A stretch of DNA of 64,000 nucleotides from assembly GCA_964542165.1 (NCBI GenBank), contig CAZITQ010000001.1, positions 99,430-163,429 on the forward strand, written 5' to 3'. Position numbers and translations under genes: made by a program. Shown in pieces: positions 51,406 to 61,663 of the stretch. The notes below the pieces were generated by a model. The model searched no databases, was not told the DNA's origin, and worked only from the letters and a program-made list of their open reading frames with translations. Numbering within the stretch: position 1 is the stretch's first letter; each line of letters starts with the position of its first letter. Source of the DNA: CAYTBN01 sp964542165 (GTDB lineage Bacteria > Myxococcota_A > UBA796 > UBA9615 > CAYRNR01).

Positions 51406-52686
51406 ATGGACGACGCACCGGGCGCTCAGGGTGACGGCCAGCCGGCGGGCTGGTGGCGCGACCGGCAGACGTTGATCCGGGTGGTGGGCCTGTGCGCCCT
51501 CGGCTTCCTGTGCATGCTGAGCTACGCCATCGCCCGGCCCACCTGCGAGTCCCTGTTCCTGGACGCCCACAGCAGCGACGACCTGCCCAAGGTCTGGATC
51601 CTGGTGGCCGTCTTCGCCTTCGTGACCGTGGCGGTCTACAACCGCTTCTCCCAGCGGGTCGACCTGGTGACGCTGTACGCCGCGGTGTGCGTGATCACCT
51701 GCCTGTTGCTGGGGCTGTTGATCGTCGCGTGGCACCTGAAACTGCCCTACGTCGCGTACGCGCTGTACGTGTGGAAGGACATCTACATCGTCGTCCTGGT
51801 GGAGATCTTCTACAGCTTCGCCAACGCGGTGTTCCCGATCCGCAACGCCCGCTGGTTCTACGGGCTGTTCGGCGTCTTCGGTTCCCTGGGGGGGATCGCG
51901 GGCGGGCTCGGGGGGGGCGAGCTGTCGGTGCTCATCGGCACCGAGCACGCCATCTGGTCGGTGGTGCCCTGCCTGCTGGCCGGCTTCCTGATCTGCTCGG
52001 TCCTCGCCCGCCACGCGGGGCACCGGCCAAAGCGCGAGTCGGCGGAGGCCCCGACCATGGGCGACGGGCTCCGGGTCCTGCGGCGCTCTTCCTACCTGGC
52101 CTGGATGCTGGCGGTGATCGGTGTGATCCAGGTGGTGATCACCCTCATCGACTTCCAGTTCAACGGCATCGTCGAGGCCGCCTACCCCGACAAGGACCTG
52201 CGCACAGAGGTCGTGGGCAGGGTCTACGCCGCGGTGAACACCGGCACCATCGTGATGCACGCCTCGGTGGGACCGATCCTGCGGACCCTCACCGTGTCCC
52301 GCACGTTGCTCGCCGTCCCGCTGCTGCTGGGCATGGCGGTGATGGGCTTCGCCCTGCACCCGGGCTTCGCGACCGTGGCGGTGGCCAAGGTGGCCAGCAA
52401 GGTCTTCGACTACACGGTGTTCCGGGCCGCCAAGGAGATGCTCTACATCCCCCTGAGCTACGCCGAGAAGACCTCGGGCAAGGCCCTGGTGGACATGCTG
52501 GGCTACCGGGTCGCCAAGGGGGGCGCCGCCATGGTCCTCCTCGTGCTGGCGCTACCCGCCCTCTCGCCGCTGATCTCGTGGATCAACCTGGACCTGATCG
52601 TGGTCTGGCTCGCGCTGACGGGGATCATCGTGATCCTGTTCCGGCGGCGGGTCAGCAAGGAGGAGGAGATCCACGGCAGGCGGTGA
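51406..52686 (+). CDS. ATP/ADP-translocase-type (Npt1/Npt2) nucleotide transporter
   Basis: The 426-residue membrane protein has about eleven hydrophobic segments and the family signatures ARPTCESLFL (about 45-54), FDYTVFRAAKEMLYIPLS (about 331-348) and EKTSGKALVDMLGYRVAKGG. Members move ATP/ADP or other nucleotides across membranes and are best known from obligate intracellular bacteria and plastids, with additional homologues in free-living bacteria. Adjacency to the nucleoside phosphorylase gene supports a nucleotide or nucleoside substrate. Confidence 0.85.
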   Translation: MDDAPGAQGDGQPAGWWRDRQTLIRVVGLCALGFLCMLSYAIARPTCESLFLDAHSSDDLPKVWILVAVFAFVTVAVYNRFSQRVDLVTLYAAVCVITCLLLGLLIVAWHLKLPYVAYALYVWKDIYIVVLVEIFYSFANAVFPIRNARWFYGLFGVFGSLGGIAGGLGGGELSVLIGTEHAIWSVVPCLLAGFLICSVLARHAGHRPKRESAEAPTMGDGLRVLRRSSYLAWMLAVIGVIQVVITLIDFQFNGIVEAAYPDKDLRTEVVGRVYAAVNTGTIVMHASVGPILRTLTVSRTLLAVPLLLGMAVMGFALHPGFATVAVAKVASKVFDYTVFRAAKEMLYIPLSYAEKTSGKALVDMLGYRVAKGGAAMVLLVLALPALSPLISWINLDLIVVWLALTGIIVILFRRRVSKEEEIHGRR

Positions 52687-52719
52687 CCCATGCGGACCTC
52701 GCGGCGACCCCGCGGCCGG

Positions 52720-54363
<1,644 letters not shown>

Positions 54364-54373
54364 CGATCCGAGC

Positions 54374-55285
54374 TCAGGGGGCCGTGGGAGTACAGGTCTC
54401 GGAGAACTCGTCGGGGCAGTAGAAGCGCACGTGGAAGTGGCCGTAGTGTCCGGGCCAGTGGCGGATGATGCCCTTCCAGTAGCCGGTCCCCCGGGGGTAC
54501 TGGAAGATCTCCTCCAGGTACTCCTGGTCGATCCAGGGCAACTCGCTGGCGTACTCGTAGTAGGCCGCCTGGAGGTTGTAGTCGAGGATGATGTACTGGA
54601 CCCGTTCGTCGGCGACCAGGGCCTCCAGCAGGGCCCAGGTACGCGGGATGTCCACCTGGTGGGGGTACATGGGCGGCATGAACTTGTGGGTCTCGCCGTC
54701 CAGCCAGTAGGGGCCGATGTCCAGGTCCAGACCGTTCTGGTGGGACATGTGGGGCGAGAAATACCCGCCGTTGCGGCGCGAGCAGTCGCCCACGGCCAGA
54801 GGCGCGCTCCCGGGGAACAGGGACTCCACCTGGTCCACGGCGTCGGAGATGCCGTCGATGGTCACCTGGGCGCAGAAGGCGCGCCTGGGCGTCCGCACCT
54901 GGAAGCGGGGATCGTCCGCGGGGAAGGCGATGCCATCCACGAGCCAGCCGTGGGAGACGTAGCCCACGGGGATGCCCCTGGGGATGGCGGCGGGGCCATC
55001 GTCCTCGTCGACGGGTTCCTCGTCACCCCAGTCGGTGTCGTCGTCCGCCGGGGCGAAGGCCTCGTCCAGGGAGGCGGAGATCTGCTCGGTATCCAGGGCG
55101 CCGGAGAGGCTCGCGGTCAGCGGGGATGCCGGCCGTTCGGCGAGCTGGGAGGCGTCCACCCCGGTGAGGACGGCGGCCAGGCAGGCCGTCGGATCTCCTT
55201 CGGACACCATGCCCGGCAGGATCAGCAGCAGACCGGGCACGGCGAACAGCAGGACGCGACGATATCGGGTGACCGACGCTCGCAT
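54374..55285 (-). CDS. MepA-type murein endopeptidase (peptidase M74)
   Basis: A 303-residue exported protein, with a basic N-terminus and a hydrophobic signal (no lipobox). An acidic linker leads to a domain with SHQNGLDLDIG and HYGHFHVRF, the metal-binding motifs of penicillin-insensitive murein endopeptidases (family M74). It cleaves peptidoglycan cross-links in the periplasm. The gene is 10 bp from the acyl-CoA dehydrogenase gene, but the functional link is unclear. Confidence 0.88.
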   Translation of the reverse strand: MRASVTRYRRVLLFAVPGLLLILPGMVSEGDPTACLAAVLTGVDASQLAERPASPLTASLSGALDTEQISASLDEAFAPADDDTDWGDEEPVDEDDGPAAIPRGIPVGYVSHGWLVDGIAFPADDPRFQVRTPRRAFCAQVTIDGISDAVDQVESLFPGSAPLAVGDCSRRNGGYFSPHMSHQNGLDLDIGPYWLDGETHKFMPPMYPHQVDIPRTWALLEALVADERVQYIILDYNLQAAYYEYASELPWIDQEYLEEIFQYPRGTGYWKGIIRHWPGHYGHFHVRFYCPDEFSETCTPTAP

Positions 55286-55447
55286 GTTCTCCCAGCCCTC
55301 CCCGAGGCGGCCCCAGACTAGGGTGGGGTCCGGGCCAGGTCAAGAACGTTCGCACGTGCGCGCTTGACCCTCCCGCGCCCCGCCCGTAGGCTCACGGGCC
55401 GCCAACGGAATAGGGGCCGCGGTCCCGCCGTCTCTAGGGAAAGAGCC

Positions 55448-56845
55448 ATGAGAACCCCAGCCACGACCCCGTTGTTCCTCCTCGCTCTCTGTGTCGCGAT
55501 CCTGGCGCCGACCCACGACTCCCCCGCCCAGGAGGCGGACGACGCCCGCGCCGAGGCCTCGGCGCTGGTGGACATCGGCCGGCAGCACCAGATCGCCCAG
55601 CGCACCGCCGACGCCATGGCCGCGTACGAGCGGGCCATCGAGCTGGACCCGACCCTCGCGACCGCCCACTGGGAGCTGGGCTGGTCCTACTACGTGCTGC
55701 GCGATCTCGACCGGACCATCGAGCTGTGGGAGAAGACGCTGGAGCTGGATCCCCGCCACCCCGAGGCGGCCACCCACCTGGCCGACGTGCGCGAGGAGAA
55801 GCGGGTGGAGGAGGCTGCGGCCGCGATGGCCGCGGGGGGCGGCGCCCCGGCCCTGCCAGCCGAGCCCTCGACGGTGGGCGAGGCCAGGCTGCTGCTGGCG
55901 GCGGTGGGCGACACCATGATGGGCGACGCCGGGCGCGGCCGCGTGCCGCCGGACGACGCCCGGGGTGTGTTCGACGAGGTGGCGCCCTACCTGCAGAAGG
56001 CCGACATCGCGTTCGCCAACCTGGAAGGGGTGATGGCGGACTCGGGGACCTCGAGCAAGTGCCGGCCGGACTCCGAGAAGTGCTACGCGTTCCGCATGCC
56101 CACGGCGCTGGGACCCCGGCTGGTGGAGGCGGGCATCGACGTGGTCTCCGTGGCCAACAACCACGCCAACGACTACGGCAGCTCCGGCCGCACCCGGACG
56201 CGCGAGGCCCTGGACGCCCTGGGCATCGCCCACTCGGGTCCCATCGGCGACCTGGCCAGCCTGGAAGCCAACGGAGTGACCGTCGGGCTGGTCGCGATGG
56301 CCACCAGTCCCGGGCTGTACAACATCAACAAGATCGACGAGGCGGCCGTGGTGGTCGCCGAGCTGGCCGCGACCCACGACATCGTGGTGGTCTCGTTCCA
56401 CGGCGGCGCGGAGGGCGCCAGCGCGATCCACGTGCCCGAGGGCATGGAGCGGGCGTTCGGGGAGAACCGGGGCAACCTGCGGGAGTTCACCCACAGGATG
56501 ATCGACGCCGGCGCCGACCTGCTCATCGGTCACGGTCCCCACGTCCCCCGGGGTATGCAGCTGTACAACAACCGGTTGATCGCCTACAGCCTGGGCAACT
56601 TCTTCACCTACCGCTTCAACGTGAAGGGCAACCTGGGGGTGGGTCCGCTGCTGCTGGTCTACCTGGACGAGCACGGCGCCTTCGTGGAGGGCGAGATCGT
56701 GCCGACCCGCCAGACCTACTCCAGCGGACCGCTGCTGGACCCGGACGGCGCGGCGATCACCCTGATCCGTCAGCTCTCCGACGAGGACTTCGGCGACACG
56801 GCGCCGGTGATCACCGACGAGGGCAAGATCCTCCCCCGGCCCTGA
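55448..56845 (+). CDS. exported TPR-CapA fusion (PGA_cap metallophosphatase-like)
   Basis: ATG 55448. The 465-residue precursor has a signal peptide, two TPRs (about 40-120) and a CapA/PGA_cap domain with LAAVGDTMMG, NLEGVMA, VANNHANDYG, SFHGGAEG, LLIGHGPHVPRG and YSLGNFF, all typical metal-binding motifs of the calcineurin-like superfamily. CapA-type proteins act in poly-gamma-glutamate export or unknown hydrolysis. The TPR fusion suggests protein-complex assembly at the periplasmic face. Divergent from the murein endopeptidase gene. Confidence 0.85.
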   Translation: MRTPATTPLFLLALCVAILAPTHDSPAQEADDARAEASALVDIGRQHQIAQRTADAMAAYERAIELDPTLATAHWELGWSYYVLRDLDRTIELWEKTLELDPRHPEAATHLADVREEKRVEEAAAAMAAGGGAPALPAEPSTVGEARLLLAAVGDTMMGDAGRGRVPPDDARGVFDEVAPYLQKADIAFANLEGVMADSGTSSKCRPDSEKCYAFRMPTALGPRLVEAGIDVVSVANNHANDYGSSGRTRTREALDALGIAHSGPIGDLASLEANGVTVGLVAMATSPGLYNINKIDEAAVVVAELAATHDIVVVSFHGGAEGASAIHVPEGMERAFGENRGNLREFTHRMIDAGADLLIGHGPHVPRGMQLYNNRLIAYSLGNFFTYRFNVKGNLGVGPLLLVYLDEHGAFVEGEIVPTRQTYSSGPLLDPDGAAITLIRQLSDEDFGDTAPVITDEGKILPRP

Positions 56846-56884
56846 CGCCGGCTGCCCCCTCCCCGCCCGCATCCCGCCCGTTCG

Positions 56885-56913
56885 TTGTACGCCTCCCACG
56901 GATCCCCGATAAT
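56885..56913 (+). promoter_or_regulatory. candidate promoter of the lipoprotein-pilT operon
   Basis: TTGTAC (56885-56890) and GATAAT (56908-56913) with 17-bp spacing; the -10 matches consensus at five of six positions. It lies 36 bases before the lipoprotein start. Confidence 0.55.
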
Positions 56914-56949
56914 GGGGCCACGTCAACGCACCTCCCGGAGGGGAACGCG

Positions 56950-57633
56950 ATGCGATTCCACGCCCTGTTGCTCGGATTGCTGATCATCGGCTGCCCCGAA
57001 CCCACCGCCGATCCGGAGGGCGGTGGCACGCCGGGGGCCGGCGCCGAGGCCCCGTCCGGTGAGCTCCCCGCCGGTGAGATCCCGGCCGGCGAGCCCGCCG
57101 GGGCCGAACCGACCGCCGAGGGCGGAGCCGCCGAGGCCGCGCCGGAAGGGGCGCCGCTCCCGGACGCGGGGGGTGTCCCCCAGGTGGACTCCACGCCGTC
57201 CACCGGCGCACCCGGCGCGGGACAGGTGGCGATCTCCGGGATCCTGTCCTACGAGGGCTCCAAGACCGGTCAGTACCGAATCGAGTTCCTCCAGGTCTCC
57301 GAGGGTGGGCCCCCGACCATGGTCCACTACGAGCCCGTGGAGAAGCCGGGACCCTGGAAGGCCTTCGCCCCCATCAACGCCGGCGAGATCCGCGTCGTGG
57401 CCTTCCTGGACCAGGCCGGCGACGGTGCCAGCTCCGACGATCCGGGGGCCGCCTGGCCCGATCCGGTCGAGGTGGGTAGCGAGGACGTCACGGGGATCGA
57501 CCTCGTCCTGACCGACGATCCCGATCTGGGGGACCTGGCACCCAAGGATCACATGGACGCTGCGGTGCCCCCCGTCGGAGACGACGCTGCACCGGGCGCA
57601 GCGGGCGAGGACGACGCCAGGGACGCGTCGTGA
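56950..57633 (+). CDS. Pro/Ala/Glu-rich lipoprotein
   Basis: The 227-residue protein has a lipobox LLIIGCPEP (Cys about 15), a long low-complexity Pro/Ala/Gly/Glu linker (about 20-85) and a beta-rich domain (about 90-195) with GQVAISGILSYEGSKTG and IRVVAFLDQAG. The C-terminal tail is Asp/Ala-rich. Its TGA overlaps the GTG start of the first pilT by 4 bp, so it belongs to the motor operon. Confidence 0.78.
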   Translation: MRFHALLLGLLIIGCPEPTADPEGGGTPGAGAEAPSGELPAGEIPAGEPAGAEPTAEGGAAEAAPEGAPLPDAGGVPQVDSTPSTGAPGAGQVAISGILSYEGSKTGQYRIEFLQVSEGGPPTMVHYEPVEKPGPWKAFAPINAGEIRVVAFLDQAGDGASSDDPGAAWPDPVEVGSEDVTGIDLVLTDDPDLGDLAPKDHMDAAVPPVGDDAAPGAAGEDDARDAS

Positions 57634-58775
57634 CCGGCGCCGCCGAGCCCCCCCGCCCCTCGCCCCTCGGCGCCTATCTCCAGCAAATGGTCTCCCGCGG
57701 TGCATCGGACCTCTTCTTGCGCGCGGGCAGCCGCCCCTCGTTCCGGATCCACGGTGACGTGGTCCGCTCCGAGCTGCCGGCCCCGGACGCCGCCTCCATG
57801 GAAGCCTTCATGGACGAGGTCATGACGCCGGTGGCCCGGGACCGGTTCCGGGAGTCCCCGGACCTGGACGTCGCCTGCGCGTTCCCGGGCGTGGGCCGCT
57901 TCCGGGTCAACCTCTTCCTGCAGCAGGGGCGCCCCGCCCTGGTCGCCCGCCGCATCCCCCCGGGGGAGGTCCCCTTCGACTCCCTCAACCTGCCTCCGGT
58001 GATCAAGTCGCTGGCCGACAAGCAAAACGGCATGATCCTGGTGGTCGGCCCCACGGGCTGTGGCAAGAGCACCACCCTGGCGGCCCTGGTCCACCACATC
58101 AACGCCACCCGCGCCGAGCACATCGTCACCATCGAGGATCCCGTGGAGTTCGTCCACGGGGAGATCCGCTCGCTGATCCACCAGCGCCAGGTGGGCTACG
58201 ACACCGGCTCGTTCGCTACGGCGCTGCGGCACGTGGTGCGCCAGAGTCCGGACGTGATCCTGATCGGCGAGATGCGGGACTCGGACACCGTCCAGACCGC
58301 CCTGGCCGCCGCCCTGACGGGCCACCTGATCCTCTCCACCCTCCACACCACCAACGCGGTGCAGTCGGTGGACCGGATGCTCAACTACTTCGACCCCAAC
58401 GCCCGGGGCCAGGCCCAGGCGGACCTGGCGGCGACCTTGCTGGGGATCGTGGCCATGCGGCTGGTGCCCACCGCGGATGGCCAGGGGCGCCGTCCGGCCT
58501 GCGAGATCCTCCTGGGCACCCCCACGGCCAAGCGCTTGGTCGCCGAAGGGGAGTTCGTGGAGCTGTACGACCTGATGAAGCGCAGCCAGGATGTGGGCAT
58601 GTGCACCCTCAACCAGGCGCTGGTGGAGCTGTGTCAGGGCGGGGAGGTCGATCCCGCCACCGCGGTCCGCTACGCACCCAACCCCGACGAATTCCGGCTC
58701 AACATGGAGGGGATGTTCACCGGCATCGCCTCCATCGATCTGCGCACGCAGCTGGACGACGCGGAGGACTCATGA
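57630..58775 (+). CDS. PilT/PilU-family twitching ATPase (first of a tandem pair)
   Basis: A 381-residue AAA-type motor starting at GTG 57630. It has Walker A GPTGCGKSTT, Asp box TIEDPVEF, Walker B ILIGEMRDSDT and His box LSTLHTTNA. The C-terminal region lacks a canonical AIRNLIRE motif, as in PilU-type proteins. Retraction ATPases depolymerise type IV pilins at the inner membrane. It overlaps the next pilT gene by 4 bp. Confidence 0.92.
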   Translation: MTGAAEPPRPSPLGAYLQQMVSRGASDLFLRAGSRPSFRIHGDVVRSELPAPDAASMEAFMDEVMTPVARDRFRESPDLDVACAFPGVGRFRVNLFLQQGRPALVARRIPPGEVPFDSLNLPPVIKSLADKQNGMILVVGPTGCGKSTTLAALVHHINATRAEHIVTIEDPVEFVHGEIRSLIHQRQVGYDTGSFATALRHVVRQSPDVILIGEMRDSDTVQTALAAALTGHLILSTLHTTNAVQSVDRMLNYFDPNARGQAQADLAATLLGIVAMRLVPTADGQGRRPACEILLGTPTAKRLVAEGEFVELYDLMKRSQDVGMCTLNQALVELCQGGEVDPATAVRYAPNPDEFRLNMEGMFTGIASIDLRTQLDDAEDS

Positions 58776-60070
58776 GCCCGGAGTCGTTCATCTTCCGTCC
58801 CCTGGAGCCCATGCGGCTGGGGCCCGAGCAGCGCCTGAACATGAAGGCGTTGTTCGAGTACGCGGCCCGGGTGGGAGCCAGCGACCTGCTGGTGACCGCC
58901 GGCTCGTCACCCATCGTCCGGGTGGATGGGGACCTGTTCCCGGCCATCGAGGCCAGGCTGACCCCCGAGCACACCAAGAAGCTGATCTGGAGCCTGCTCA
59001 ACGAGACCCAGCAGGAGATGTTCGAGCGGCAGCGGGAGCTGGACTTCTCCCTGGCGGTGACCGGGGACATGCGCTTCCGGGCCAACATCTACTACCAGAA
59101 GGGGGCGGTCTCCGGCGCCTTCCGGCTGATCCCCCGGGTCATCCCCAAGATGGAGGACCTGGGTGTGCCGCCGGTGGTGCGGGACATGACCCTGCGGTCC
59201 CACGGGCTGATCCTGGTCACCGGACCCACCGGCTCGGGCAAGACGACGACCATGGCGTCGATGATCGACCTGGTCAACGAGACCCGGCGCTGCCACATCG
59301 TCACCGTCGAGGACCCCATCGAGTTCATCCACACCAACAAGCAGGGGGTCATCGACCAGCGGGAGGTGTACGCCGACACCCTGTCGTTCGCCAACGCGCT
59401 CAAGTACGTGCTGCGCCAGGACCCCGACGTGATCCTGGTGGGCGAGATGCGGGACATGGAGACCATCTCCGCGACCATCACCGCCGCGGAGACCGGTCAC
59501 CTGGTCATCGCGACCCTGCACACCAACGACGCGGTCCAGAGCATCGACCGGATCATCGACGTCTTCCCCCCCCACCAGCACGAGCAGATCCGCGTGCAGC
59601 TGGCCTTCGCACTCATCGGTGTGGTGGCCCAGCAGCTGATCCCGGACGTGGAGGGGACCGGACGGGTGCTCGCCACCGAGATCCTCATCAAGAACCACGC
59701 CGTGGCCGCCCACATCCGCGATGGCAAGACCCACCAGACCCGCACCATCATGGAAGCCGGTCGCCGGGACGGCATGGTCACCATGGACTACCGGCTCAAG
59801 GAGCTGTACGAGGACGGCCGCGTCGCCTACGACGAGGTGGTGCGGCGGGTGAGCTCGCCCACCTTCCTGCAGAAGATCGACCCGCCGGCGGACGTCCCCC
59901 CCGGCGAGGAGCCCGACGAGGCGCCCCCCGAGGAGCCCGCCGCGGACGAGGCATCGGTGTCCGGGACGTACATGGAGGGCATGTCGGCGCGGATCGCGAC
60001 CCGGGAGACCCCGAAGCCCGCCTCCAAGGGCGTGTTCCACCGCTTCCGTACCGGGCGCAAGGGGGACTGA
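58772..60070 (+). CDS. pilT: PilT-family twitching ATPase (second of a tandem pair)
   Basis: A 432-residue PilT homologue with Walker A GPTGSGKTTT, TVEDPIEF, ILVGEMRDMET, IATLHTNDA and the C-terminal region AHIRDGKTHQTRTIMEAG corresponding to the PilT AIRNLIRE element. A 55-residue Pro/Glu-rich extension follows the core, which is longer than usual. It overlaps the first pilT by 4 bp (ATGA), so a PilT/PilU-like pair is likely co-assembled. Confidence 0.93.
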   Translation: MSPESFIFRPLEPMRLGPEQRLNMKALFEYAARVGASDLLVTAGSSPIVRVDGDLFPAIEARLTPEHTKKLIWSLLNETQQEMFERQRELDFSLAVTGDMRFRANIYYQKGAVSGAFRLIPRVIPKMEDLGVPPVVRDMTLRSHGLILVTGPTGSGKTTTMASMIDLVNETRRCHIVTVEDPIEFIHTNKQGVIDQREVYADTLSFANALKYVLRQDPDVILVGEMRDMETISATITAAETGHLVIATLHTNDAVQSIDRIIDVFPPHQHEQIRVQLAFALIGVVAQQLIPDVEGTGRVLATEILIKNHAVAAHIRDGKTHQTRTIMEAGRRDGMVTMDYRLKELYEDGRVAYDEVVRRVSSPTFLQKIDPPADVPPGEEPDEAPPEEPAADEASVSGTYMEGMSARIATRETPKPASKGVFHRFRTGRKGD

Positions 60071-60078
60071 CCGAGCGC

Positions 60079-60984
60079 ATGGTCGCCTTCGCCGAGGGAG
60101 CCCTGTGGGAACGGGTGCGCGCGGCCACCACGCGGGGTCTGGACACCGGCGCCCTGTGGTCGATCCCCACCACCCACGAGGTGATCGAGGACGGCGGCAT
60201 CCCCTTCCTGGTCCGGATCGTGGACAACCTGCGGCGCAAGGCCTCGGCCCGCTGGCGGGCGGCCACGGACGCCGGGGGCCGACCCGGCAACCCCTTCCTC
60301 CCGTACGACGAGGACCTGTACGTCACCCACGTGGGCGACGACCACGTCTGCCTGCTCAACAAGTTCAACGTGCTGGATCACCACCTGCTGGTGGTCACTT
60401 CGGCGTTCGAGGACCAGGACACCCTGCTCACCGAGGCCGACTTCCTCGCCCAGTGGAGCTGCATGGCCGAAGTGGACGGGCTGGGCTTCTACAACGGCGG
60501 TGTGGTGGCGGGGGCCAGTCAGCGGCACAAGCACCTCCAGCTGGCGCCCTTTCCCCTGGTGCCGGGGGGTGGGAACCAGCTGCCGGTGGATCCGGCCATC
60601 GTCGAGGCGTGCCGAGGAGGAGACGTCGTCCGCTGCGAGTCGCTGCCGTTCGTCCACGCCGCGACCCGCATCGAGGACCTCGGGGTGGGCTCCACTGCGA
60701 CCCTCGCGCGGTCCCTGCGGGAGCGCTACCTGGCCCTCCTGGCCGCCGTCGATCTGGAGCCGGACCGCACCTCTCGCCTCCCCCATCAACCCGGGCCGTA
60801 CAACCTGTTGATGACCCGTCGCTGGATGCTCGTCCTTCCCCGGGCCGAGGAGTTCTTCGAGGGCATGTCGCTCAACGCCCTGGCCTTCGCCGGCGGGCTG
60901 CTGGTCAAGGACGAGGCCGAACTCGCCCGGGTACGGGAGGTCGGCCCCATGGCGCTGCTGCGGCACTGCGGCGTACCGGCCTGA
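60079..60984 (+). CDS. ATP adenylyltransferase / Ap4A phosphorylase-like protein
   Basis: A 301-residue HIT-superfamily protein with SQRHKHLQLAPFPL, the H-x-H-x-Q nucleotidyl-transfer motif of Ap4A phosphorylases, plus LPYDEDLYV and LLNKFNVLDHHLLVVT upstream. It would cleave diadenosine tetraphosphate by phosphorolysis to ATP and ADP. It begins 8 bp after the second pilT stop and is probably on the same transcript, an unusual pairing. Confidence 0.85.
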   Translation: MVAFAEGALWERVRAATTRGLDTGALWSIPTTHEVIEDGGIPFLVRIVDNLRRKASARWRAATDAGGRPGNPFLPYDEDLYVTHVGDDHVCLLNKFNVLDHHLLVVTSAFEDQDTLLTEADFLAQWSCMAEVDGLGFYNGGVVAGASQRHKHLQLAPFPLVPGGGNQLPVDPAIVEACRGGDVVRCESLPFVHAATRIEDLGVGSTATLARSLRERYLALLAAVDLEPDRTSRLPHQPGPYNLLMTRRWMLVLPRAEEFFEGMSLNALAFAGGLLVKDEAELARVREVGPMALLRHCGVPA

Positions 60985-61104
60985 CTCCGAGAGCCGATCC
61001 CCATCGCGCCTCGAACGCCCTCCGACCCGGGCAGTCCTGTGCCCCGGGGGAAGGGTGGGGCCGGGCCGGTGTTGTCCGGGGTGGGCACGGCTGGAGGCGA
61101 GACC

Positions 61105-61599
61105 ATGGGTTCCACGAACCGGGGGCTGCCAACCGGACACCGCGGTGCGAGTGCCGTCGGGCGCTGGGTCCTGCTCTGCGGGCTCCTGGTCCCCCTCACG
61201 TCCTGGGCGGGCTGCTTCGGCTGCCCCTGCGGCAGCGGCCCTTCGGGGATGTTCCTGACCGCCGATCCCCTCGAACTGGCGCTCCTCGAGGACGCCGAGA
61301 TCGTCCGATTGGAGATCGTCGTGGACGTGCTTGGAGACGACCATCGGTACGAGGGTGGAGTGGATCTCCTTCCCGGTGGGCCGGCGGGTTGGCTCCTCCC
61401 CGCGGGCTACGAGGCCGTGCCGGTCGGGGGCTGTGACTTCGCCGGCGAGGCCACCTTCGTGCTCCTGGTGGACGACGAGGAGTGGCCCGAATTCCCCCCG
61501 ATCACCGTCCCGGTGACCCCGGCGTACGGCGGCGACGACAGGGTGGTGCTGTGGGAGGACTGGATCCTGGACATCATGTGGGGCGGCTGGGTGGCCTGA
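61105..61599 (+). CDS. small lipoprotein of unknown function
   Basis: ATG 61105, with GGAGG about 10 bases upstream, gives 164 residues. A hydrophobic segment ends in TSWAGCFGCPC, so the first Cys may be lipidated and the others may form a metal site or disulfides. The mature protein is a compact beta-rich domain rich in Val, Leu and acidic residues. No family recognised. An alternative upstream ATG at 61039 is less likely. Confidence 0.65.
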   Translation: MGSTNRGLPTGHRGASAVGRWVLLCGLLVPLTSWAGCFGCPCGSGPSGMFLTADPLELALLEDAEIVRLEIVVDVLGDDHRYEGGVDLLPGGPAGWLLPAGYEAVPVGGCDFAGEATFVLLVDDEEWPEFPPITVPVTPAYGGDDRVVLWEDWILDIMWGGWVA

Positions 61600-61663
61600 C
61601 CACGGCAGGGTAGAATCGCAGGCGGGGGACCTCCGTCGAGAGCCGGGGGGACCCGGAGACGCC

